Origin: Sepiola atlantica
Lineage: Eukaryota; Mollusca; Cephalopoda; Sepiida; Sepiolidae
Assembly: GCA_963556195.1 (NCBI GenBank)
Contig: CAUVYP010000593.1
Coordinates: forward strand, 124,001 to 188,000
DNA: 64,000 nt
Direction of reading: 5' to 3'
Shown: positions 13,368 through 25,084 of the stretch, in pieces
How positions within the stretch are numbered: position 1 is the stretch's first letter
How the letters are laid out: the number at the start of each line of letters is the position of its first letter
Program-made: the position numbers and the translations under genes
Notes under the pieces: generated by a model
What the model was told of the DNA's origin: nothing
Database searches by the model: none
Seen by the model: the letters and a program-made list of their open reading frames with translations, nothing else

Positions 13368-16300
13368 TTAGCGCGTTTTAAAGTTGATATCGCTTTTGTT
13401 TATAACTTCCACATTTATTCGCATTGTGCAAAGAAATTTTGCAGACAGTCTCGAATAGGCCTTTTCTACTGATGTACCAAGTCTAACAAGTGCAGCTCTT
13501 GTACTGCCGGAGATATGTCGATACAAACTGAATACGCAAATCATCAACAAAATTTAACGCGTTTTAAAGTTGATATCGCTTTTGTTTATAACTTCCACAT
13601 TTATTCGAATTGTGCAACGAAACTTTGCAGACAGTCTCGAATAGGCCTTTTCTACTGAAGTACCAAGTTTCAGAAGTGCAGCTCTTGTACTGCCGGAGAT
13701 ATGTCGATACAAACTAAATACGCAAAACGTCAACAAAATTTAGCGCGTTTTAAAGTTGATATCGCTTTTGTTTATAACTTCCACATTTATTCGAATTGTG
13801 CAACGAAACTTTGCAGACAGTCTCGAATAGGCCTTTTCTACTGAAGTACCAAGTTTCAGAAGTGCAGCTCTTGTACTGCCGGAGATATGTCGATACAAAC
13901 TGAATACGAAAAACATCAACAAAATGTCGCGCGTTTTAAAGTTGATATCGCTTTTGTTTATAACTTCCACATTTATTCGAATTGTGCAACGAAACTTTGC
14001 GGACAGTCTCGAATAGGCCTTTTCTACTGAAGTACCAAGTTTAAGAAGTGCAGCTCTTGTACTGCCGGAGATATGTCGATACAAACTGAATACGCAAAAC
14101 ATCAACAAAATTTAGCGCGTTTTAAAGTTGATATCGCTTTTGTTTATAACTTCCACATTTATTCGAATTGTGCAACGAAACTTTGCAGACAGTCGCGGTT
14201 ACACATTTTCTACTGAAGTACCAAGTTTCAGAAGTGCAGCTCGTGTACTGCCGGAGATATGTCGATACAAACTGAATACGCAAAACATCAACAAAATTTA
14301 GCGCGTTTTAAAGTTGATATCGCTTTTGTTTATAACTTCCACATTTATTCGAATTGTGCAACGAAACTTTGCAGACAGTCTCGAATAGGCATTTTCTACT
14401 GAAGTATTAAGTTTCAGAAGTGTAGCTCTTGTACTGCCGGAGATATGTCGATACAAACTGAATACGCAAAACATCAACAAAATTTAGCGCGTTTTAAAGT
14501 TGATATCGCTTTTGTTTATAACTTCCACATTTATTCGAATTGTGCAACGAAACTTTGCAGACAGTCTCGAATAGGCCTTTTCTACTGATGTACCAAGTTT
14601 CACAAGTGCAGCTCTTGTACTGCCGGAGATATGTCGATACAAACTGAATACGCAAAACATCAACAAAATTTAACGCGTTTTAAAGTTGATATCGCTTTTG
14701 TTTATAACTTCCACATTTATTCGAATTGTGCAACGAAACTTTGCAGACAGTCTCGAATAGGCCTTTTCTACTGAAGTACCAAGTTTCAGAAGTGCAGCTC
14801 TTGTACTGCCGGAGATATGTCGATACAAACTAAATACGCAAAACATCAACAAAATTTAGCGCGTTTTAAAGTTGATATCGCTTTTGTTTATAACTTCCAC
14901 ATTTATTCGAATTGTGCAACGAAACTTTGCAGACAGTCTCAAATAAGCCTCTTGTACTACAGTACCAAGTTTCAGAAGTGCAGCTCTTGTACTGCCTGAG
15001 ATATGTCGATACAAACTGAATACGCAAAACATCAACAAAATTTAGCGCGTTTTAAAGTTGATATCGCTTTTGTTTATAACTTCCACATTTATTCGAATTG
15101 TGCAACGAAACTTTGCAGACAGTCGCAGAGACACATGTTCTACTGGAGTACCAAGTTTTAGAAGTGCAGCTTTTGTACTGCCGGAGATATGTCGATACAA
15201 ACTGAATACGCAAAACATCAACAAAATTTAGCGCGTTTACAGTTGATATCGCTTTTGTTTATAACTTCCACATTTATTCGAATTGTGCAACGAAACTTTG
15301 CAGACAGTCTCGAATAGGCCTTTTCTACTGAAGTACCAAGTTTCAGAAGTGCAACTCTTGTACTGCCGGAGATATGTCGATACAAACTGAATACGCAAAA
15401 CATCAACAAAATTTAGCGCGTTTTAAAGTTGATATCGCTTTTGTTTATAACTTCCACATTTATTCGAATTGTGCAACGAAACTTTGCAGACAGTCGCGGA
15501 GACACATTTTCTACTGAAGTACTAAGTTTCAGAAGTGCAGCTCTTGTACTGCTGGAGATATGTCGATACAAACTGAATACGCAAAACATCAACAAAATTT
15601 AGCGCGTTTTAAAGTTGATATCGCTTTTGTTTATAACTTCCACATTTATTCGAATTGTGCAACGAAACTTTGCAGACAGTCTCGAATAGGCCTTTTCTAC
15701 TGAAGTACTAAGTTTCAGAAGTGCAGCTCTTGTACTGCCGGAGATATGTCGATACAAACTGAATACGCAAAACATCAACAAAATTTAGCGCGTTTTAAAG
15801 TTGATATCGCTTTTGTTTATAACTTCCACATTTATTCGAATTGTGCAACGAAACTTTGCAGACAGTCTCAAATAGGCCTTTTCTACTGAAGTACCAAGTT
15901 TCAGAAGTGCAGCTCTTGTACTGCCGCAGATATGTCGATACAAACTGAATACGCAAAACATCAACAAAATTTAGCGCGTTTTAAAGTTGATATCGCTTTT
16001 GTTTATAACTTCCACATTTATACGAATTGTGCAACGAAACTTTGCAGACAGTCTCAAATAGGCCTTTTCTACTGAAGTACCAAGTTTCAGAAGTGCAGCT
16101 CTTGTACTGCCGGAGATATGTCGATACAAACTGAATACGCAAAACATCAACACAATTTCGCGCGTTTTAAAGTTGATATCGCTTTTGTTTATAACTTCCA
16201 CATTTATTCGAATTGTGCAACGAAACTTTGCAGACAGTCTCGAATAGGCCTTTTCTACTGAAGTACCAAGTTTCAGAAGTGCAGCTCTTGTACTGCCGGA

Positions 16301-17458
16301 GATATGTCGATACAAACTGAATACGCAAAACATCAACAAAATTTAGCGCGTTTTAAAGTTGATATCGCTTTTGTTTATAACTTCCACATTTATTCGAATT
16401 GTGCAACGAAACTTTGCAGACAGTCGCGGTTTCACATTTTCTACTGAAGTACCAAGTTTCAGAAGTGCAGCTCTTGTACTGCCGGAGATATGTCGATACA
16501 AACTGAATACGCAAAACATCAACAAAATTTAGCGCGTTTTAAAGTTGATATCGCTTTTGTTTATAACTTCCACATTTATTCGAATTGTGCAACGAAACTT
16601 TGCAGAGAGTCGCGGACACACGTTTTCTACTGAAGTACCAAGTTTCAGAAGTGCAGCTCTTGTACTACCGGAGATATGTCGATACAAACTGAATACGCAA
16701 AACATCAACAAAATTTAGCGCGTTTTAAAGTTGATATCGCTTTTGTTTATAACTTCCACATTTATTCGAATTGTGCAACGAAACTTTTAAGGCAGTCTTG
16801 AATAGGCCTTTTCTACTGAAGTACGAAGTTTCAGAAGTGCAGCTCTTGTACTGCCGGAGATATGTCGATACAAACTGAATACGCAAAACATCAACAAAAT
16901 TTAGCGCGTTTTAAAGTTGATATCGCTTTTGTTTATAACTTCCACATTTATTCGAATTGTGCTACGAAACTTTGCAGAGAGTCGCGGACACACGTTTTCT
17001 ACTGAAGTACCAAGTTTAAGAAGTGCAGCTCTTGTACTGCCGGAGATCTTTCGATACAAACTGAATACGCAAAACATCAACAAAATTAAGCGCGTTTTAA
17101 AGTTGATATCGCTTTTGTTGATAACTTCCACATTTATTCGAATTGTGCAACGAAACTTTGCAGAGAGTCGCGGGGACACGTTTTCTACTGAAGTACCAAG
17201 TTTCAGAAGTGCAGCTCTTGTACCGCCGGAGATATGTCGATACAAACTGAATACGCAAAACATCAACAAAATTTAGCGCGTTTTAAAGTTGATATCGCTT
17301 TTGTTTATAACTTCCACATTTATTCGAATTGTGCAACGAAACTTTGCAGAGAGTCGCGGGGACACGTTTTCTACTGAAGTACCAAGTTTCAGAAGTGCAG
17401 CTCTTGTACTGCCGGAGATATGTCGATACAAACTGAATACGCAAAACATCAACAAAAT
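13368..17458. repeat. Higher-order module M2 (22 monomers)
   Basis: Directly abuts M1 and repeats its unit order. It starts with the GCATTGTGCAAAG unit and ends after the TTTGTTGATAAC unit and a GCGGGGACACG unit. It holds the unfused pair (15785 with TGCCGCAG; 15971 with TTATACGAATTG and ACACAATTTCGCG) that is collapsed in M1. The unit at 16715 has AAACTTTTAAGG in place of AAACTTTTCAGG. Downstream the array leaves the module pattern and enters the A tail. Confidence 0.87.
16160..16345. repeat. Reference class A monomer (186 bp)
   Basis: This unit matches the A-class consensus at every base I checked. Landmarks from its first base are GCGCG at 1-5, GATATC at 16-21, TTTGTTTATAACTTCCAC at 25-42, TTCGAA at 48-53, AACGAAACTTTGCAGACAG at 60-78, TCGAATAGGCC at 81-91, GAAGTACCAAG at 101-111, GCCGGAGATATGTCGATAC at 136-154 and CAACAAAATTTA at 175-186. 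It contains an AGGCCT site in the class-defining window. No promoter, open gene or known RNA motif is evident. Class A dominates 3-10 kb and alternates with class B elsewhere. Confidence 0.93.
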
Positions 17459-20400
17459 TTAGCGCGTTTTAAAGTTGATATCGCTTTTGTTTATAACTTC
17501 CACATTTATTCGAATTGTGCAACGAAACTTTGCCGACAGTCTTGCATAGGCCTTTTCTACTGAAGTGCCAAGTTTCAGAAGTGCAGCTCTTGTACTGCCG
17601 GAGATATGTCGATACAAACTGAATACGCAAAACATCAACAAAATTTAGCGCGTTTTAAAGTTGATATCGCTTTTGTTTATAACTTCCACATTTATTCGAA
17701 TTGTGCAACGAAACTTTGCAGAGAGTCGCGGGGACACATTTTCTACTGAAGTACCAAGTTTCAGAAGTGCAGCTCTTGTACTGCCGGAGATATGTCGATA
17801 CAAACTGAATACGCAAAACATCAACAAAATTTAGCGCGTTTTAAAGTTGATATCGCTTTTGTTTATAACTTCCACATTTATTCGAATTGTGCAACGAAAC
17901 TTTGCAGAGAGTCGCGGGGACACGTTTTCTACTGAAGTACCAAGTTTCAGAAGTGCAGCTCTTGTACTGCCGGAGATATGTCGATACAAACTGAATACGC
18001 AAAACATCAACAAAATTTAGCGCGTTTTAAAGTTGATATCGCTTTTGTTTATAACTTCCACATTTATTCGAATTGTGCAACGAAACTTTGCAGAGAGTCG
18101 CGGGGACACGTTTTCTACTGAAGTACCAAGTTTCAGCGGCGCAGCTCTTGTACTGCCGGAGATATGTCGATACAAACTGAATACGCAAAACATCAACAAA
18201 ATTTAGCGCGTTTTAAAGTTGATATCGCTTTTGTTTATAACTTCCACATTTATACGAATTGTGCAACGAAACTTTGCAGACAGTCTCAAATAGGCCTTTT
18301 CTACTGAAGTACCAAGTTTCAGAAGTGCAGCTCTTGTACTGCCGGAGATATGTCGATCCAAACTCAATACGCAAAACATCAACACAATTTCGCGCGTTTT
18401 AAAGTTGATATCGCTTTTGTTTATAACTTCCACATTTATTCGAATTGTGCAACGAAACTTTGCAGACAGTCTCGAATAGGCCTTTTCTACTGAAGTACCA
18501 AGTTTCAGAAGTGCAGCTCTTGTACTGCCGGAGATATGTCGATACAAACTGAATACGCAAAACATCAACAAAATTTAGCGCGTTTTAAAGTTGATATCGC
18601 TTTTGTTTATAACTTCCACATTTATTCGAATTGTGCAACGAAACTTTGCAGACAGTCGCGGTTTCACATTTTCTACTGAAATACCAAGTTTCAGAAGTGC
18701 AGCTCTTGTACTGCCGGAGATATGTCGATACAAACTGAATACGCAAAACATCAACAAAATTTAGCGCGTTTTAAAGTTGATATCGCTTTTGTTTATAACT
18801 TCCACATTTATTCGAATTGTGCAACGAAACTTTGCAGAGAGTCGCGGACACACGTTTTCTACTGAAGTACCAAGTTTCAGAAGTGCAGCTCTTGTACTGT
18901 CGGAGATATGTCGATACAAACTGAATACGCAAAACATCAACAAAATTTAGCGCGTTTTAAAGTTGATATCGCTTTTGTTTATAACTTCCACATTTATTCG
19001 AATTGTGCAACGAAACTTTTCAGGCAGTCTTGAATAGGCCTTTTCTACTGAAGTACGAAGTTTCAGAAGTGCAGCTCTTGTACTGCCGGAGATATGTCGA
19101 TACAAACTGAATACGCAAAACATCAACAAAATTTAGCGCGTTTTAAAGTTGATATCGCTTTTGTTTATAACTTCCACATTTATTCGAATTGTGCTACGAA
19201 ACTTTGCAGAGAGTCGCGGACACACGTTTTCTACTGAAGTACCAAGTTTAAGAAGTGCAGCTCTTGTACTGCCGGAGATATTTCGATACAAACTGAATAC
19301 GCAAAACATCAACAAAATTTAGCGCGTTTTAAAGTTGATATCGCTTTTGTTGATAACTTCCACATTTATTCGAATTGTGCAACGAAACTTTGCAGAGAGT
19401 CGCGGGGACACGTTTTCTACTGAAGTACCAAGTTTCAGAAGTGCAGCTCTTGTACCGCCGGAGATATGTCGATACAAACTGAATACGCAAAACATCAACA
19501 AAATTTAGCGCGTTTTAAAGTTGATATCGCTTTTGTTTATAACTTCCACATTTATTCGAATTGTGCAACGAAACTTTGCAGAGAGTCGCGGGGACACGTT
19601 TTCTACTGAAGTACCAAGTTTCAGAAGTGCAGCTCTTGTACTGCCGGAGATATGTCGATACAAACTGAATACGCAAAACATCAACAAAATTTAGCGCGTT
19701 TTAAAGTTGATATCGCTTTTGTTTATAACTTCATCATTTATTCGAATTGTGCAACGAAACTTTGCCGACAGTCTTGAATAGGCCTTTTCTACTGAAGTGC
19801 CAAGTTTCAGAAGTGCAGCTCTTGTACTGCCGGAGATATGTCGATACAAACTGAATACGCAAAACATCAACAAAATTTAGCGCGTTTTAAAGTTGATATC
19901 GCTTTTGTTTATAACTTCCACATTTATTCGAATTGTGCAACGAAACTTTGCAGAGAGTCGCGGGGACACGTTTTCTACTGAAGTACCAAGTTTCAGAAGT
20001 GCAGCTCTTGTACTGCCGGAGATATGTCGATACAAACTGAATACGCAAAACATCAACAAAATTTAGCGCGTTTTAAAGTTGATATCGCTTTTGTTTATAA
20101 CTTCCACATTTATTCGAATTGTGCAACGAAACTTTGCCGACAGTCTTGAATAGGCCTTTTCTACTGAAGTACCAAGTTTCAGAAGTGCAGCTCTTGTACT
20201 GCCGGAGATATGTCGATACAAACTGAATACGCAAAACATCAACAAAATTTAGCGCGTTTTAAAGTTGATATCGCTTTTGTTTATAACTTCCACATTTATT
20301 CGAATTGTGCAACGAAACTTTGCAGAGAGTCGCGGACACACGTTTTCTACTGAAGTACCAAGTTTCAGATGTGCAGCTCTTGTACTGCCGGAGATATGTC

Positions 20401-22666
20401 GATACAAACTGAATACGCAACACATCAACAAAATTTAGCGCGTTTGAAAGTTGATATCGCTTTTGTTTATAACTTCCACATTTATTCGAATTGTGCAACG
20501 AAACTTTGTAGACAGTCTTGAATAGGCCTTTTCTACTGAAGTACTAAGTTTCAGAAGTGCAGCTCTTGTACTGCCGGAGATATGTCGATACAAACTGAAT
20601 ACGCAAATCATCAACAAAATTTAGCGCGTTTTAAAGTTGATATCGCTTTTGTTTATAACTTCCACATTTATTCGAATTGTGCAACGAAACTTTGCCGACA
20701 GTCTCGAATAGGCCTTTTCTACTGAAGTACCAAGTTTCAGAAGTGCAGCTCTTGTACTGCCGGAGATATGTCGATACAAACTGAATACGCAAAACATCAA
20801 CAAAATTTAGCGCGTTTTAAAGTTGATATCGCTTTTGTTTATAACTTCCACATTTATTCGAATTGTGCAACGAAACTTTGCAGAGAGTCGCGGGGACACG
20901 TTTTCTACTGAAGTACCAAGTTTCAAAAGATCAGCTCTTGTACTGCCGGAGATATGTCGATACAAACTGAATACGCAAAACATCAACAAAATTTAGCGCG
21001 TTTTAAAGTTGATATCGCTTTTGTTTATAACTTCCACATTTATTCGAATTGTGCAACGAAACTTTGCAGACAGTCTCGAATAGGCCTTTTCTACTGAAGT
21101 ACTAAGTTTCAGAAGTGCAGCTCTTGTACTGCCGGAGATATGTCGATACAAACTAAATACGCAAGACATCAACAAAATTTAGCGCGTTTTAAAGTTGATA
21201 TCGCTTTTGTTTATAACTTCCACATTTATTCGAATTGTGCAACAAAACTTTGCAGACAGTCTTGAATAGGCCTTTTCTACTGAAGTACCAAGTTTCAGAA
21301 GTGCAGCTCTTGTACTGCCGGAGATATGTCGATACAAACTGAATACGCAAAACATCAACAAAATTTAGCGCGTTTTAAAGTTGATATCGCTTTTGTTTAT
21401 AACTTCCACATTTATTCGAATTGTGCAACGAAACTTTGCAGAGAGTCGCGGGGACACGTTTTCTACTGAAGTACCAAGTTTCAGAAGCGCAGCTCTTGTA
21501 CTGCCGGAGATATGTCGATACAAACTGAATACGCAAAACATCAACAAAATTTAGCGCGTTTTAAAGTTGATATCGCTTTTGTTTATAACTTCCACATTTA
21601 TTCGAATTGTGCAACGAAACTTTGCAGACAGTCTCGAATAGGCCTTTTCTACTGAAGTACTAAGTTTCAGAAGTGCAGCTCTTGTACTGCCGGAGATATG
21701 TCGATACAAACTGAATACGCAAGACATCAACAAAATTTAGCGCGTTTTAAAGTTGATAGCGCTTTTGTTTATAACTTCCACATTTATTCGAATTGTGCAA
21801 CGAAACTTTGCCGACAGTCTTGAATAGGCCTTTTCTACTGAAGTACCAAGTTTCAGAAGTGCAGCTCTTGTACTGCCGGAGATATGTCGATACAAACTGA
21901 ATACGCAAAACATCAACAAAATTTAGCGCGTTTTAAAGTTGATATCGCTTTTGTTTATAACTTCTACATTTATTCGAATTGTGCTACGAAACTTTGCAGA
22001 GAGTCGCGGACACACGTTTTCTACTGAAGTACCAAGGTTCAGAAGTGCAGCTCTTGTACTGCCGGAGATATGTCGATACAAACTGAATACGCAAAACATC
22101 AACAAAATTTAGCGCGTTTTAAAGTTGATATCGCTTTTGTTTATAACTTCCACATTTATTCGAATTGTGCAATGAAACTTTGCAGATCGTCTAGAATAGG
22201 CCTTTTCTACTGAAGTACAAAGTTTCAGAAGTGCAGCTCTTGTACTGCCGGAGATATGTCGATACAAACTGAATACGCAAAACATCAACAAAATTTAGCG
22301 CGTTTTAAAGTTGATATCGCTTTTGTTTATAACTTCCACATTTATTCGAATTGTGCAACAAAACTTTGCAGGCAGTCGCGGAGACACGTTTTCTACTGAA
22401 GTACCAAGTTTCAGAAGTGCAGCTCTTGTACTGCCGGAGATATGTCGATACAAACTGAATACGCAAAACATCAACAAAATTTAGCGCGTTTCAAAGTTGA
22501 TATCGCTTTTGTTTATAACTTCCACATTTATTCGAATTGTGCAACGAAACTTTGCTGACAGTCTTGAATAGGCCTTTTCTACTGAAGTACCAAGTTTCGG
22601 AAGTGCAGCTCTTGTACTGCCGGAGATATGTCGATACAAACTGAATACGCAAAACATCAACAAAAT
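17459..22666. repeat. Tail of superblock A (28 monomers, B/A alternating)
   Basis: The tail is rich in GCGGGGACACG (B) units alternating with GCCGACAGTCTTGAATAGG (A) units. Ordered private markers are AAGTGCCAAG (17459), CAGCGGCGCAG (18017), GTCGATCCAAACTC (18354), ACTGTCGGAG (18761 unit), AACTTCATCATTT (19691), CAGATGTGCAG with GCAACACATC (20249), CAAATCATC (20435), CAAAAGATCAGC (20807), GATAGCGC (21737) and AGATCGTCTAG (22109). The same series recurs from 44426 in superblock B, there expanded by a 25-monomer duplication. Confidence 0.83.
21365..22666. repeat. Seven-monomer flank segment, copy 1
   Basis: Class order is B A A B A B A. Marks are a CAAGACATC unit end, a GTGCTACGAAAC B unit, an AGATCGTCT A unit with GTACAAAG, and a B unit with CAACAAAACTTTGCAGG. 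The same order appears at 28620-29921. Both copies lead directly into a 13-monomer repeat copy, so the segment marks a recombination-prone flank. Confidence 0.72.
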
Positions 22667-25084
22667 TTAGCGCGTTTTAAAGTTGATATCGCTTTTGTTT
22701 ATAACTTCCACATTTATTCGAATTGTGCAACGAAACTTTGCAGAGAGTCGCGGAGACACGTTTTCTACTGAAGTACCAAGTTTCAAAAGTGCAGCTCTTG
22801 TACTGCCGGAGATATGTCGATACAAACTGAATACGCAAAACATCAACAAAATTTAGCGCGTTTGAAAGTTGATATCGCTTTTGTTTATAACTTCCACATT
22901 TATTCGAATTGTGCAACGAAACTTTGTAGACAGTCTTGAATAGGCCTTTTCTACTGAAGTACTAAGTTTCAGAAGTGCAGCTCTTGTACTGCCGGAGATA
23001 TGTCGATACAAACTGAATACGCAAAACATCAACAAAATTTAGCGCGTTTGAAAGTTGATATCGCTTTTGTTTATAACTTCCACATTTATTCGAATTGTGC
23101 AACGAAACTTTGTAGACAGTCTTGAATAGGCCTTTTCTACTGAAGTACTAAGTTTCAGAAGTGCAGCTCTTGTACTGCCGGAGATATGTCGATACAAACT
23201 GAATACGCAAAACATCAACAAAATTTAGCGCGTTTTAAAGTTGATATCGCTTTTGTTTATAACTTCCACATTTATTCGAATTGTGCAACGAAACTTTGCC
23301 GACAGTCTCGAATAGGCCTTTTCTACTGAAGTACCAAGTTTCAGAAGTGCAGCTCTTGTACTGCCGGAGATATGTCGATACAAACTGAATACGCAAAACA
23401 TCAACAAAATTTAGCGCGTTTTAAAGTTGATATCGCTTTTGTTTATAACTTCCACATTTATTCGAATTGTGCAACGAAACTTTGCAGAGAGTCGCGGGGA
23501 CACGTTTTCTACTGAAGTACCAAGTTTCAGAAGCGCAGCTCTTGTACTGCCGGAGATATGTCGATACAAACTGAATACGCAAAACATCAACAAAATTAGG
23601 CGCGTTTTAAAGTTGATATCGCTTTTGTTTATAACTTCCACATTTATTCGAATTGTGCAACGAAACTTTGCCGACAGTCTTGAATAGGCCTTTTCTACTG
23701 AAGTACCAAGTTTCAGAAGTGCAGCTCTTGTACTGCCGGAGATATGTCGATACAAACTGAATACGCAAAACATCAACAAAATTTAGCGCGTTTTAAAGTT
23801 GATATCGCTTTTGTTTATAACTTCCACATTTATTCGAATTGTGCTACGAAACTTTGCAGAGAGTCGCGGACACACGGTTTCTACTGAAGTACCAAGTTTC
23901 AGAAGTGCAGCTCTTGTACTGCCGGAGATATGTCGATACAAACTGAATACGCAAAACATCAACAAAATTTAGCACGTTTTAAAGTTGATATCGCTTTTGT
24001 TTATAACTTCCACATTTATTCGAATTGTGCAACGAAACTTTGCAGAGAGTCGCGGAGACACGTTTACTACTGAAGTACCAAGTTTCAAAAGTGCAGCTCT
24101 TGTACTGCCGGAGATATGTCGATACAAACTGAATACGCTAAACATCAACAAAATTTAGCGCGTTTGAAAGTTGATATCGCTTTTGTTTATAACTTCCACA
24201 TTTATTCGAATTGTGCAACGAAACTTTGTAGACAGTCTTGAATAGGCCTTTTCTACTGAAGTACTAAGTTTCAGAAGTGCAGCTCTTGTACTGCCGGAGA
24301 TATGTCGATACAAACTGAATACGCAAAACATCAACAAAATTTAGCGCGTTTTAAAGTTGATATCGCTTTTGTTTATAACTTCCACATTTATTCGAATTGT
24401 GCAACGAAACTTTGCTGACAGTCTCGAATAGGCCTTTTCTACTGAAGTACCAAGTTTCAGAAGTGCAGCTCTTGTACTGCCGGAGATATGTCGATACAAA
24501 CTGAATACGCAAAACATCAACAAAATTTAGCGCGTTTTAAAGTTGATATCGCTTTTGTTTATAACTTCCACATTTATTCGAATTGTGCAACGAAACTTTG
24601 CAGAGAGTCGCGGGGACACGTTTTCTACTGAAGTACCAAGTTTCAGAAGCGCAGCTCTTGTACTGCCGGAGATATGTCGATACAAACTGAATACGCAAAA
24701 CATCAACAAAATTTAGCGCGTTTTAAAGTTGATATCGCTTTTGTTTATAACTTCCACATTTATTCGAATTGTGAAACGAAAATTTGCAGACAGTCTCGAA
24801 TAGGCCTTTTCTACTGAAGTACTAAGTTTCAGAAGTGCAGCTCTTGTACTGCCGGAGATATGTCGATACAAACTGAATACGCAAAACATCAACAAAATTT
24901 AGCGCGTTTTAAAGTTGATATCGCTTTTGTTTATAACTTCCACATTTATTCGAATTGTGCAACGAAACTTTGCCGACAGTCTTGAATAGGCCTTTTCTAC
25001 TGAAGTACCAAGTTTCAGAAGTGCAGCTCTTGTACTGCCGGAGATATGTCGATACAAACTGAATACGCAAAACATCAACAAAAT
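22667..25084. repeat. 13-monomer higher-order repeat, copy 1
   Basis: Thirteen units in class order B A A A B A B B A A B A A (2,418 bp). Marks are two consecutive near-identical units with GCGCGTTTGAAAG and TTTGTAGACAG (22853 and 23039), AAAATTAGGCGCG at 23596, TAGCACGTTTT (23969) with GTTTACTACTG and CGCTAAAC, and GCTGACAGTCTCG (24341). The identical class string follows immediately in copy 2. The units at 23411-23782 also match 55400-55771 at the end of superblock B. Confidence 0.86.

Noticed and set aside
16160..16345. Canonical CENP-B box
   Set aside because: Only the TTCG half and the spaced A match; the CGGG half is absent in every class read. Kept only as a low-interest observation.
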